Origin: JBDRLV01 sp043812755
GTDB taxonomy: Bacteria > Patescibacteriota > Patescibacteriia > UBA9934 > GWF2-40-263
Assembly (NCBI GenBank): GCA_043812755.1
Contig: JBDRLV010000039.1
Coordinates: 1 to 44,444 of the forward strand
Length of the DNA: 44,444 nucleotides
Direction: 5' to 3'
The notes beneath the pieces are model-generated. The model did not search any database, was not told the DNA's origin, and was given only the letters and a program-made list of their open reading frames with translations. The first letter of the stretch is position 1. Each line of letters opens with the position of its first letter. The position numbers and the translations under genes are program-made. Shown one piece after another: positions 22,595 through 29,498 of this stretch.

Positions 22595-22650
22595 CCGCCT
22601 CCCAATCAGTACAGCAAAGACTTGCTGATCCTGTGGGTGAGGCGGTTTTT
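22595..22650 (+). terminator. Terminator of expression unit 1
   Basis: CCGCCTC/GAGGCGG closing stem with inner pairing, then TTTTTG. The 3' half (CTGATCCTGTGGGTGAG onward) is identical to that of unit 2. Confidence 0.75.
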
Positions 22651-22675
22651 GTTTTCTAAAAAAAGTCATTAGCAA

Positions 22676-22720
22676 GATCTGACCCCTTTGACACAAGCCC
22701 ATAATCCGATCTGACCCCTT
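22676..22720. repeat. Two direct copies of GATCTGACCCCTT
   Basis: Copies at 22676-22688 and 22708-22720, 32 bp apart. The motif is one I associate with flanks of Y1-transposase/REP-type elements, but no transposase is here. Confidence 0.45.
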
Positions 22721-22763
22721 GCTTATATGATCGTCAGCTTTGTTGGTGGTTTTTTTGTTTTGA

Positions 22764-22813
22764 AAAAAAATCCGCACTAGTCAGTCGATCCCGAAGGAGA
22801 CTGGCGAGTGCGG
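22764..22813 (-). terminator. Terminator of the 22842-23270 gene
   Basis: CCGCACT/AGTGCGG (22813-22807 with 22778-22772), inner AGTC/GACT, then T8 on the minus strand. Confidence 0.8.
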
Positions 22814-22841
22814 TTCGTAAGGGCAATGTCGTTCGCTGCCT

Positions 22842-23270
22842 TTAAGCGATATGGAAGATCATTGCGTACATGAAAGCCCAGGTGGCCCCTGCGCTCAGCC
22901 ATCCCCAGCTGTAGCGAGACAGAAAGTGAGGCGTAATGTGTTTTGGGGTTAGAATTTTTTGGTCGGCTGTCACGTGCGCACTTATGGCGAACGTCAAGCC
23001 AACGGCAAGTCCCCACAGAGCACAGCATGCGTGCAGGTGCCACAGCGGAACGAATCCACCGTCTATCTTCTCGACCATGCTTGTGGCCAGAATTGACATG
23101 CTCGTCACCGACCCGCCAAAAGAAAGCAGAGACAGCGGACGAGTAGAAATTCCCCAATGCTTCTTATTCTGAAGCACAATGAGCAACTCGAGTTTGATGA
23201 ACAAGATCACGGCCATTCCGACCAGCACTGTGACCTTCATAATGTCTTCTCCGTACAGATTGTCGGGCAT
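22842..23270 (-). CDS. Four-helix membrane protein
   Basis: A 142-residue protein with about four helices (12-32, 43-65, 73-95, 115-138). Histidines and cysteines (LWHLHACCALW) cluster in the third helix. The ATG at 23270 follows GGAGGTGGT closely and is preferred to the ORF start at 23333. The ribosome site and spacing are the same as for the 22136 gene. No family recognised; a heme- or metal-binding membrane role is possible from the His/Cys cluster, but unproven. Confidence 0.7.
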   Translation of the reverse strand: MPDNLYGEDIMKVTVLVGMAVILFIKLELLIVLQNKKHWGISTRPLSLLSFGGSVTSMSILATSMVEKIDGGFVPLWHLHACCALWGLAVGLTFAISAHVTADQKILTPKHITPHFLSRYSWGWLSAGATWAFMYAMIFHIA

Positions 23271-23304
23271 GACCACCTCCTTGTTTTTAGTATACTGACA
23301 AAAG

Positions 23305-23333
23305 AGGATAACAAGAATACCCCAGATTGTCAA
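23305..23333 (-). promoter_or_regulatory. Promoter of the 22842-23270 gene
   Basis: TTGACA (23333-23328), 17 bp, TATCCT (23310-23305). Confidence 0.5.
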
Positions 23334-23423
23334 CGCCTATCCTTATCTCATTCTGTTTAGGTAGTATGTATTAGTTCTAATATCAATCGTTTCCAATTCG
23401 TGCGCACTTGGGTCACCAGTAAG

Positions 23424-23447
23424 ACCGTCTCGTTAGAGGCGGTTTTT
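23424..23447 (+). terminator. Isolated rightward terminator
   Basis: ACCGTCTC-gtta-GAGGCGGT then TTTT. No gene or RNA was identified ahead of it in 23334-23423. Confidence 0.6.
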
Positions 23448-23503
23448 CTATTTAACTAATTTTAATAAACACTAGGTTTTTATCTAATTTTAGCCTTCTA
23501 GTG

Positions 23504-23532
23504 TTGACAAAACCCCATTTTTGTGGTATTAT
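23504..23532 (+). promoter_or_regulatory. Promoter of expression unit 2
   Basis: TTGACA (23504-23509), 17 bp, TATTAT (23527-23532). From the -35 box to the ATG it is alignable to unit 1, sharing AAACTTGACCA and the following TCGT...CTGTT. Confidence 0.75.
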
Positions 23533-23591
23533 GCCTTGTCAAACTTGACCAGTGGCGAGTGGGTCGTTACTGTTTTTTGAGGAGCTAGATA

Positions 23592-23909
23592 ATGAGATGG
23601 GAAAAGCGAGATGGCTGTACACACGTCTTTGCCGAGGGGGATGAGGACGTTCGGGGAATCCAGTTGGCGATCGGCAAGGCTTCTGCGGAACTCGCAGGGC
23701 TTGACGAGAGGTACGATGACGACGAGATGATCGCCGGTTTCATCAACGGCACGACCCTCCATATGGATCGTATCGCCGGAATTCCTCTCAAGACTAACGT
23801 GTATACTTGTGAGAAGGGGCACTGCGAGATCAACGACTACCCGCTCGAGCGTGACCGTGGTGAGGGGATGGTCGAGAAGATCCTCCTGCTCGCACAGCAG
23901 AAGTTGTAG
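23592..23909 (+). CDS. Small soluble protein of expression unit 2
   Basis: A 105-residue hydrophilic protein with no signal or membrane segment and many acidic residues in the first half (AEGDEDVRG, DERYDDDEM). A possible Cys/His pair (CEKGHCEINDY) lies near residue 73. GAGGAG ribosome site eight bases before the ATG. Codons are distinctly GC-rich against the AT-rich flanks, suggesting transfer. It sits in a leader/terminator frame shared with unit 1. Family unknown. Confidence 0.7.
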   Translation: MRWEKRDGCTHVFAEGDEDVRGIQLAIGKASAELAGLDERYDDDEMIAGFINGTTLHMDRIAGIPLKTNVYTCEKGHCEINDYPLERDRGEGMVEKILLLAQQKL

Positions 23910-23951
23910 TATCTGGACGCAGGTTGCACCAGAGCCAACTTCCATATCGTA

Positions 23952-24009
23952 ACCGCTCCACCCGTAAGGCCCAGCAAAGACCGCTGATCCTGTGGGTGAG
24001 GCGGTTTTT
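23952..24009 (+). terminator. Terminator of expression unit 2
   Basis: ACCGC..CACCC pairs with GGGTGAGGCGGT, then TTTTTG; right half shared with unit 1. Confidence 0.75.
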
Positions 24010-24144
24010 GTTTTCAAAAAGTCCATAATCTGACCTCATTTTTTTTGTTTGAAGATTTTATCTAAATTAAAATATCGCCCTTTGAGGAGAATTGAACGAG
24101 TGAGTTCGGTCTGCGACTCTGCGGGCGATTTGTTCTGGTAGATT

Positions 24145-24393
24145 TTACTCAAAGTACTTTTTGAGTTTTGGATGGTTGTGGTATAGAAAAATGAACAGAG
24201 ATCCCAGCATGGCCACAAGACAGATCCATGCATACATGATAGGGAAGTCACTTATCTTGCTCATATTGCCAAAGACAAATACCCCAATAAGGCTGAGTAC
24301 TACAGCCACACCACTGATAAGTGAAATGAACAAATTGCGTGCTAGACTACGAAGCACGCTGTTTTTACTTGTTTGTTTTGTTTGGGTATCCAT
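24145..24393 (-). CDS. Small two-helix membrane protein
   Basis: An 82-residue protein. A polar basic N-terminus (MDTQTKQTSKNSVLRSLARN) precedes helices at about 21-43 and 52-72, and a charged end (HNHPKLKKYFE). It has its own promoter. A GGGCGAT/ATCGCCC stem at 24075-24128 may end it. Unknown family, similar in style to the other tiny membrane proteins of this block. Confidence 0.7.
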   Translation of the reverse strand: MDTQTKQTSKNSVLRSLARNLFISLISGVAVVLSLIGVFVFGNMSKISDFPIMYAWICLVAMLGSLFIFLYHNHPKLKKYFE

Positions 24394-24426
24394 GAAAGGG
24401 ATCCTTTCTTATTTTAAGATAATTTG

Positions 24427-24455
24427 TTTATATCTAACCAATACTCATTTGTCAA
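24427..24455 (-). promoter_or_regulatory. Promoter of the 24145-24393 gene
   Basis: TTGACA (24455-24450), 17 bp, TATAAA (24432-24427). Confidence 0.7.
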
Positions 24456-24732
24456 GCTTTTTTACATGGCCCTATATTTGGTTTTTTGTATATACGCTAA
24501 GCTATTTTTGTTTTCATTTTGGAAGTGAAAAATGCTAAATACTCCCAAGCAGTTTATAGATAGATTATACTACCCAGAGTTTCTTCTACTTTCAGGTAAA
24601 TATTATCCACTGCTCCTAATGATAAGTCTTAACCTCCATTCTGTGGCGGTTTTTTTGTTAAGCATTGACCTTATAGATTGATTGTTATAAACTCTCACCG
24701 GATTTGCGCGCATGATAAACAAAGGAGGCTCC

Positions 24733-25359
24733 ATGAGCGTTGTTCAACTTACTCATCCGCTTTTGCAACACAAGCTTGGACTTTTGCGAAGAGCTGATCT
24801 AAGCACAAAGCAATTTCGCGAGCTTGCTTACGAGATAACATGGTTTTTGATGGTTGAGGCCACCAAAGACTTGGAGCTTGACCCAGTAACGATTCAGGGC
24901 TGGGCAGGGGAAGTTGAGGTCCAGCAGATCAAGGGCAAGACTTTGACTGTTGTCCCTATCCTGCGTGCTGGCATGGGGATGCTTGACAGCGCCTTGGACA
25001 TTGTACCGGGCGCCAAGGTCAGCACAGTTGGATTTTATCGCGATGAAGAAACCCTTCTGCCACAGAAGTATTACTGTAAGTTGGCTAAGGACATTACCAA
25101 TCGCATGGCTTTGGTTCTTGATCCAATGGTAGCAACAGCAGGAACACTTTGTGCAACCATTTCACTTCTCAAAGAAGCTGGTTGCAAGAACATCCGCGCG
25201 CTGTGCTTGGTTGCAGCTCCTGAGGGAATCCAGAAACTTGAGGCTGAGCATCCTGATGTTACTCTCATCACAGCCTCTGTTGATGATCACCTAAACGATA
25301 TTGGCTACATCCTGCCTGGTTTGGGTGACGCAGGCGACAAGCTCTTTGGAACAAAATGA
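24733..25359 (+). CDS. upp: Uracil phosphoribosyltransferase
   Basis: Pyrimidine salvage enzyme: uracil + PRPP to UMP + PPi. The 208-residue protein has the family's HPLLQHKLGLLR start, the VVPILRAGMGM segment, the PRPP-binding VLDPMVATAGT at about 128-138 (most family members read LDPMLATGGS), and the uracil-binding C-terminus IGYILPGLGDAGDKLFGT. The ATG at 24733 follows AAAGGAGG by seven bases; the ORF start at 24712 lies upstream of that site. Upstream 24456-24711 holds no gene, only a weak hairpin with T-run near 24640-24658 and a possible TTGACC/TATAAA promoter. A single-gene unit with its own terminator. Confidence 0.96.
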   Translation: MSVVQLTHPLLQHKLGLLRRADLSTKQFRELAYEITWFLMVEATKDLELDPVTIQGWAGEVEVQQIKGKTLTVVPILRAGMGMLDSALDIVPGAKVSTVGFYRDEETLLPQKYYCKLAKDITNRMALVLDPMVATAGTLCATISLLKEAGCKNIRALCLVAAPEGIQKLEAEHPDVTLITASVDDHLNDIGYILPGLGDAGDKLFGTK

Positions 25360-25378
25360 TCCCACGGATCCTCTCACT

Positions 25379-25402
25379 CTCTATCTAAGGTAGAGGGTTT
25401 TT
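25379..25402 (+). terminator. upp terminator
   Basis: CTCTATC/GGTAGAG stem (25379-25385/25389-25395), then GGTTTTTT. Confidence 0.75.
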
Positions 25403-25432
25403 TGTTTTGTTTGTGATTTGTTAGTGAAAGCC

Positions 25433-25461
25433 TTGACAATAGCAATTTTTTTTGGTAGATT
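25433..25461 (+). promoter_or_regulatory. Promoter of the 25497 gene pair
   Basis: TTGACA (25433-25438), 17 bp, TAGATT (25456-25461). Confidence 0.65.
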
Positions 25462-25496
25462 ATTTTCTTCTCACTTTCTGTGAGACAGGAGGTAAT

Positions 25497-25823
25497 ATGG
25501 ACCGAGGAATGAGATCTTTCGCAGGTGTTTTGTTGGGTGTTGTTCTTTCTGCCATCTTTTGCACAATGATCATCTTGGTGGCGACTGGTGGTCGTGGACT
25601 TGATGGGCAAATATATTATTTGCAGGATATAGCAGATGGGCAAGCAGGGAGCGATCGCGCTTGTGCAGTATCTGAACAGCGTGCAGAAGGCGCTCGTTTC
25701 TTCAGAAGTATTGCTCTTTACTTTTTTGGACTTGTTGTTTTGGTCGGGGCTTATGTTGGTGGTAGAATCGGCTACAACTATCTGCCAGCAAAGGAAAGAA
25801 ACGACAAACATAATACAACCTGA
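25497..25823 (+). CDS. Small two-helix membrane protein
   Basis: A 108-residue protein with helices at about 7-29 (FAGVLLGVVLSAIFCTMIILV) and 70-92, and an external loop of about 40 residues (GLDGQIYYLQDIADGQ). The ATG at 25497 follows AGGAGGT; the ORF start at 25452 overlaps the promoter. It is followed after 26 bp by the 25850 gene, with which it shares a promoter and terminator. Unknown family. Confidence 0.7.
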   Translation: MDRGMRSFAGVLLGVVLSAIFCTMIILVATGGRGLDGQIYYLQDIADGQAGSDRACAVSEQRAEGARFFRSIALYFFGLVVLVGAYVGGRIGYNYLPAKERNDKHNTT

Positions 25824-25849
25824 TTAGGTTGTTCAATAAGGAGGAAAAG

Positions 25850-26116
25850 ATGAGCACAGCACCATCTGAGGTAGAAGAAAAAAAGATTGTGAGTGCAAGG
25901 ATTGAGCCATTACCACACCATAGCCCAGCCACACTTGCTGGCATGCTTGCACCACTTCCTGCTGTGCACGCGACCTTTGATGACGGCACCACTGAAAAAC
26001 TTTTCGAGTATTACCCAGATGAGATCGGTTTCTCGCCCAGTGAGTTTATTGGGCTTACGCTGGATCAAGCGCTTGATCTGCATCGAAAGAGGGACGTTGC
26101 TTATCTGCGCTCGTAG
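25850..26116 (+). CDS. Hypothetical small soluble protein
   Basis: An 88-residue protein. A variable N-terminus is followed by VHATFDDGTTEKLFEYYPDEI and SEFIGLTLDQALDLHRKRDVAYLRS. The pattern DDGT...LFEYYPDE...FIGLT..QA reads like a compact beta-beta-alpha domain. I believe I have seen similar small phage and bacterial proteins, but cannot name a family. AAGGAGG ribosome site before the ATG at 25850. Confidence 0.7.
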   Translation: MSTAPSEVEEKKIVSARIEPLPHHSPATLAGMLAPLPAVHATFDDGTTEKLFEYYPDEIGFSPSEFIGLTLDQALDLHRKRDVAYLRS

Positions 26117-26142
26117 CAGGAGTAGCATCTTGGCTTTCTGAG

Positions 26143-26167
26143 CCGCACTGGCATGGTGCGGTTTTTT
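26143..26167 (+). terminator. Terminator of the 25497-26116 pair
   Basis: CCGCAC/GTGCGG (26143-26148/26156-26161), T6. Confidence 0.85.
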
Positions 26168-26181
26168 AATTATTTTGAATT

Positions 26182-26216
26182 AAAAAAGTCGTTTGAACGC
26201 AAAAGGTCAAACGACT
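26182..26216 (-). terminator. Terminator of the 26252-26896 gene
   Basis: AGTCGTTTGA/TCAAACGACT stem (26187-26196/26207-26216), T5 on the minus strand. Confidence 0.85.
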
Positions 26217-26251
26217 GTGTATGTAGAAGTGTTTAAGTGTATTTATTTTAT

Positions 26252-26896
26252 CTATGCATCAGGTGAAAGGGCGTGTGTGATTTTTACAACGTTTCTATCA
26301 TCGTGTTTCCTCATAAAACGGTACCATCGATGATAGAGTGGAGCCAGGGTAATTGTTATGATTGTGAGCGCAAGGAAGTATCCAAGTACCCTGATGTGGT
26401 TTTCCGCAATAGAAACATCATTGGGTCCCCAAAATGTTGCAACAACCGCAACAACTAGCGACAGCCACCAACCAAGGATGTAGTCTGTTGGAATTTTACC
26501 AAAAATCCAAATGCTCTTTGAATGCCACCAAACATTTCTTTTGGAAAAGTTTTTCCATGTGTAGTTGGGATTGAGAACAAACCATAGGAAGTCCCACATC
26601 GGGCACCATGCAAAGTACATTGCAAAGCACATAAGTTCTTTGTGCATGCTCCATGATACACCTTGAAAGAACGGAGAGTGGAAAACAAGCAGTGGCAGAA
26701 AGAACATGAAGGAGTGATAACCAGTCAGTGGTTTGCCACCCATTATCACACCATAGGCGCGAGCAATGAAGCCATTGGCGCGATACCACGTTGGCATCTT
26801 TTCTGCCCAACCATATTTGCCCTCTGCTTCAATTTCCAAACATGCAAAAACTACTGCCAAAACAAACCAGAATATTGATGAAATCAGGATGTTCAT
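26252..26896 (-). CDS. Polytopic membrane protein, unrecognised
   Basis: A 214-residue protein with about five membrane helices (2-20, 61-77, 87-107, 136-154, 165-186). The segment EAEGKYGWAEKMPTWYR after helix 1 and several Trp/His-rich loops (KNVWWHSKS-like, YHRWYRFMRKHD) stand out. The many conserved-looking Trp, His and Asp near the helix ends would suit an enzyme or transporter, but no family can be assigned. It is a single-gene unit with an AAGGATC-type weak ribosome site; the promoter is unclear. Confidence 0.7.
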   Translation of the reverse strand: MNILISSIFWFVLAVVFACLEIEAEGKYGWAEKMPTWYRANGFIARAYGVIMGGKPLTGYHSFMFFLPLLVFHSPFFQGVSWSMHKELMCFAMYFAWCPMWDFLWFVLNPNYTWKNFSKRNVWWHSKSIWIFGKIPTDYILGWWLSLVVAVVATFWGPNDVSIAENHIRVLGYFLALTIITITLAPLYHRWYRFMRKHDDRNVVKITHALSPDA

Positions 26897-26995
26897 TTTT
26901 TGATCCTTGTTTTGGTTTTAAACAGCACCAGATGGACACTCTGTCATTTTTATAAGTAAAAGTCAAGATATTTGGTTTCAGGGTATAGTAAAGCA

Positions 26996-27056
26996 AAAGT
27001 CACAGGGTATAATGGAGATGCCTAACAAACATAACCATATACTACCTATGACTTTC
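26996..27056. repeat. Imperfect spacer palindrome
   Basis: AAAGTCACAGGGTATA pairs with TATACTACCTATGACTTT with a two-base bulge. No gene lies in 26897-27201 apart from this and the promoter at 27076. Confidence 0.5.
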
Positions 27057-27075
27057 GCTCATGCATTGTCTGGGC

Positions 27076-27104
27076 TTGACAAACACACGGTTTTTTAGTA
27101 TTTT
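27076..27104 (+). promoter_or_regulatory. Promoter of the nucleotidyltransferase-fold gene
   Basis: TTGACA (27076-27081), 17 bp, TATTTT (27099-27104); leader of about 90 bases. Confidence 0.6.
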
Positions 27105-27201
27105 TGAGATGCGGATGCAAAGATCCGTTGTAAGAGGTGGAAGATGGACCATTGTTGGTGGGGAGGTGAAAACGATTCAGTATAAAGGCAGGGAGGCTAC
27201 C

Positions 27202-28113
27202 ATGAGTTTTCTTTTTAGCTGGTCAGCAATTTGTCATGACCGTTTCCCAAAAACATCAGATCTTTCTGAAGTGTTTGACCATGTGCTCAAGCATCTTAGG
27301 GAAAGATGCGAACTCTTTGCGGCAGCTGTGCTATTTGGCTCGGTTCCGCAAGGAAACCACAGTGTTCGCAGTGATGTTGACGGTTACATTGTGCTGGCCA
27401 AAGGAAAGGAACAAAAGGGGCGAAATCTCCTTGACCGGTGTACACAATACGCAAAAGAAAAATTTGTCCCACTTCAACTACTTGTGTTGACAGAGGAACA
27501 AGCGTATGAGGCACCATACCGTTTCGGTCCATCTTACCAGCAAATGTGGCAACGACTGCGAAGTGAAGGTCTTGTAATCGGCAAACCAGAAAGGTTTGCT
27601 ACGAGATCTAAAAGCACAATCAAAACAGAAATGGAACGCAAGCTCGACATTTACGAGGGTCGAGTTAAAATGTGGAGCGACTGGGTACAGGAACTTCAAA
27701 CATCTTGTGATGGAGAAGATCTGTGGGCTGAGAAGTTCGCAATGCGTTGCAGACGCAAATCTACTCGTCCTTTTCATTTTTACTGGAGTGTTGCCAGAGT
27801 TCTCCTTCTTTGGAAGAACGGAGAACTACCTTCAGACAACAAAGATGTGATTTTTTCAACTTTGATTCACGACAAGTTTTTCAGGCCATTGCTTGGAATC
27901 TTCTCGGATCTCAAGATCCTTGACGACCAATACGAACATCTATTTCTTCATACGCTTGCGGGCAGTGTGGAGAAGGATGAATATCATACAAGGCTTGCAG
28001 AGCTTGTCAGCGAAACAGTTAAAAGAAACATTGAGTTGCTTGAAGGAGCCAGAGAACTCGTTGGTTATATGTCAACGGGTGCTGATTTAGATGCTGGTTC
28101 CAAGGCAGCATGA
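27202..28113 (+). CDS. Nucleotidyltransferase-fold protein
   Basis: A 303-residue protein. The N-terminal part carries the pol-beta-superfamily active-site pattern LFGSVPQGNHSVRSDVDGYIVL (GS motif, then DxD at about residues 58-60). This predicts nucleotidyl transfer to a protein, tRNA or small molecule. From residue 130 on the protein is mostly helical, with conserved-looking RPFHFYWSVARVLLLWKNG; it may be a KNTase/HEPN-like helper domain, but this is a guess. The ATG at 27202 follows GGGAGG; the ORF start at 27061 overlaps the promoter. It could be an antibiotic-modifying enzyme, a fused MNT-HEPN-like regulator, or a tRNA-type enzyme. Confidence 0.75.
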   Translation: MSFLFSWSAICHDRFPKTSDLSEVFDHVLKHLRERCELFAAAVLFGSVPQGNHSVRSDVDGYIVLAKGKEQKGRNLLDRCTQYAKEKFVPLQLLVLTEEQAYEAPYRFGPSYQQMWQRLRSEGLVIGKPERFATRSKSTIKTEMERKLDIYEGRVKMWSDWVQELQTSCDGEDLWAEKFAMRCRRKSTRPFHFYWSVARVLLLWKNGELPSDNKDVIFSTLIHDKFFRPLLGIFSDLKILDDQYEHLFLHTLAGSVEKDEYHTRLAELVSETVKRNIELLEGARELVGYMSTGADLDAGSKAA

Positions 28114-28130
28114 GTACAACTCGAACGTAT

Positions 28131-28161
28131 GGGCACATCCTTGTGGTGTGTCCCTTTTTTT
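28131..28161 (+). terminator. Terminator of the nucleotidyltransferase-fold gene
   Basis: GGGCACA pairs with TGTGTCCC (one bulged T), then T7. Confidence 0.7.
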
Positions 28162-28172
28162 ACAAGTAGATG

Positions 28173-28178
28173 TATAAT
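28173..28178 (+). promoter_or_regulatory. -10 box of tsaD, leaderless arrangement
   Basis: TGTATAAT (extended -10) ends six bases before the tsaD ATG at 28185, so transcription would start at or next to the start codon. No -35 match was seen. Confidence 0.5.
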
Positions 28179-28184
28179 TGGTGT

Positions 28185-29417
28185 ATGAAAATTTTATCAA
28201 TTGAAACAAGTTGTGATGAAACTGCCATTGCTATTGTTGATTGCAAAGACGGTATTTTTAATATTGAAAAGAATCTTGTTGCATCACAAATTGATATTCA
28301 TGCTAAATATGGTGGCGTTGTACCAGAGATTGCTGCGCGCAAGCATGTTGAAATTTTAATGCCACTTTTGCTTGAGTCTGGTATTGATCATACTGGCAAG
28401 GGAATAGATGTAATTGCTGTTACTTATGGTCCTGGGTTAGTACCTGCGCTTCGAATTGGGGTTGAGCTTGCCAAGACTTTGGCTTATGCATGGGGGAAGC
28501 CTCTTGTTGGTGTGAATCATATGGAAGGGCATCTCTATTCTGTTTTGTTAGATCCGGTAGCCGCGGACTTTAGCCTGCGTTCATGTGGAAAGCTGAAGCC
28601 TTCCGCTACATCAAATAGCGATTTTGCCATAGAGGAACCTTTTAGGGTTCCTTGTATGCGCAGTCAAAAGGCTAAAGTTACTAGCATGGAATTTCCGGCT
28701 GTTGCACTTTTGGTCTCAGGTGGGCACACTGAGATTGTATATATAAAAGAATTTGGTCAGTATGAAATCGTTGGCCAAACACGTGATGATGCAGCAGGCG
28801 AGGCTTTTGATAAGGTTGCAAAGTTGTTGGGGCTTGAGTATCCAGGTGGGCCTGTAATTTCTAAATTTGCTGAAAAAGGGAATCCTGAAGCTGTGAATTT
28901 TCCAAGACCAATGTTGGATAGTAAAGATTTTGATTTTAGTTTTTCAGGTTTGAAAACTGCTGTGTCTGTTTATTTGAAAAGTTCACCAAAACTGTCATTG
29001 CGAGGAGGAACCCTGAGCGAGCCCAAGGCGAGTCGAAGGGGACGACGAAGCAAACTTCTTGAGAAGATTGCTTCGCTCCCTTTGGTCGCTCGCAATGACA
29101 TATCCGTTGAAGACATCTGTGCATCATTTCAGGAAGCTGTTGTTGAAACACTTGTTACAAAAACAAAAAAAGCAGTTGATGAATTTAATCCAAAATCAGT
29201 TATTCTTTCAGGAGGAGTTTCTGCAAACAACAGATTGCGTGAAGCCTTTGAATCCTCTTTTAGTATTCCTGTGTTCATCCCAAGTATTGCAAACTCAACA
29301 GACAACGCAGCGATGATTGCAGTGGCTGGATATTTTCATGCTAAGAAAAAGGATTATGTTGATCCACTAGAATTAACCGCTGATCCAAATTTAACACTTG
29401 CCACATTGTCATCCTGA
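28185..29417 (+). CDS. tsaD: tRNA threonylcarbamoyladenosine synthase subunit TsaD, with two repeat-derived insertions
   Basis: Kae1/TsaD transfers the threonylcarbamoyl group to A37 of ANN-decoding tRNAs, working with TsaB and TsaE. Motifs: ILSIETSCDETAIAIVD, KYGGVVPEIAARKH, GPGLVPALRIG, metal-binding HMEGH, LLVSGGHTEI, DDAAGEAFDKVAKLLG, FSGLKTAV, SGGVSANNRLRE. At 410 residues it is about 70 longer than usual. The excess is two in-frame inserts: about 44 residues after HLYSVLLD (DNA 28557-28687) and about 38 after SGLKTAVSVYLKSS (DNA 28987-29104). Both are dispersed palindromic repeats. The stop codon also lies in a repeat (29407-29488). The active-site motifs are untouched. Starts at 28185; tsaE follows. 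Confidence 0.95.
   Translation: MKILSIETSCDETAIAIVDCKDGIFNIEKNLVASQIDIHAKYGGVVPEIAARKHVEILMPLLLESGIDHTGKGIDVIAVTYGPGLVPALRIGVELAKTLAYAWGKPLVGVNHMEGHLYSVLLDPVAADFSLRSCGKLKPSATSNSDFAIEEPFRVPCMRSQKAKVTSMEFPAVALLVSGGHTEIVYIKEFGQYEIVGQTRDDAAGEAFDKVAKLLGLEYPGGPVISKFAEKGNPEAVNFPRPMLDSKDFDFSFSGLKTAVSVYLKSSPKLSLRGGTLSEPKASRRGRRSKLLEKIASLPLVARNDISVEDICASFQEAVVETLVTKTKKAVDEFNPKSVILSGGVSANNRLREAFESSFSIPVFIPSIANSTDNAAMIAVAGYFHAKKKDYVDPLELTADPNLTLATLSS
28557..28687. repeat. Palindromic repeat inserted in tsaD (type 1)
   Basis: Outer arms ACTTTAGCCT (28567-28576) and AGGCTAAAGT (28670-28679) are exact complements; an inner GGAACC/GGTTCC hairpin lies at 28635-28652. It falls between two TsaD motifs normally a few residues apart. 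Confidence 0.8.
28993..29100. repeat. Palindromic repeat inserted in tsaD (type 2, TGTCATTGCGAG family)
   Basis: Ends TGTCATTGCGAG and CTCGCAATGACA are exact complements; inner GACGAAGCAA / TTGCTTCG. Same family as 43477-43596. Confidence 0.9.
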
Positions 29418-29488
29418 GGCAAAGCCGAAGGATCCCATTGTTTAAGCAATGAGATTCTTCGCCTTACTACGTTCGGCTCAGAATGACA
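29407..29488. repeat. Palindromic repeat overlapping the tsaD stop codon (TGTCATCCTGAG family)
   Basis: TGTCATCCTGAG at the left end pairs with CTCAGAATGACA at the right with two mismatches; inner TTAAGCAATGAG region. Its TGA closes tsaD and it fills the tsaD-tsaE gap. Confidence 0.85.
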
Positions 29489-29498
29489 AGTTATTAGT

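Noticed and set aside
23380..23425. Possible tRNA 3' end (GGGTCACCA) before the isolated terminator
   Set aside because: No acceptor, anticodon or T-arm pairing can be made upstream.
24456..24711. Gene in the gap before upp
   Set aside because: No frame with a start and ribosome site; only a weak hairpin with T-run and a possible upp promoter were seen.
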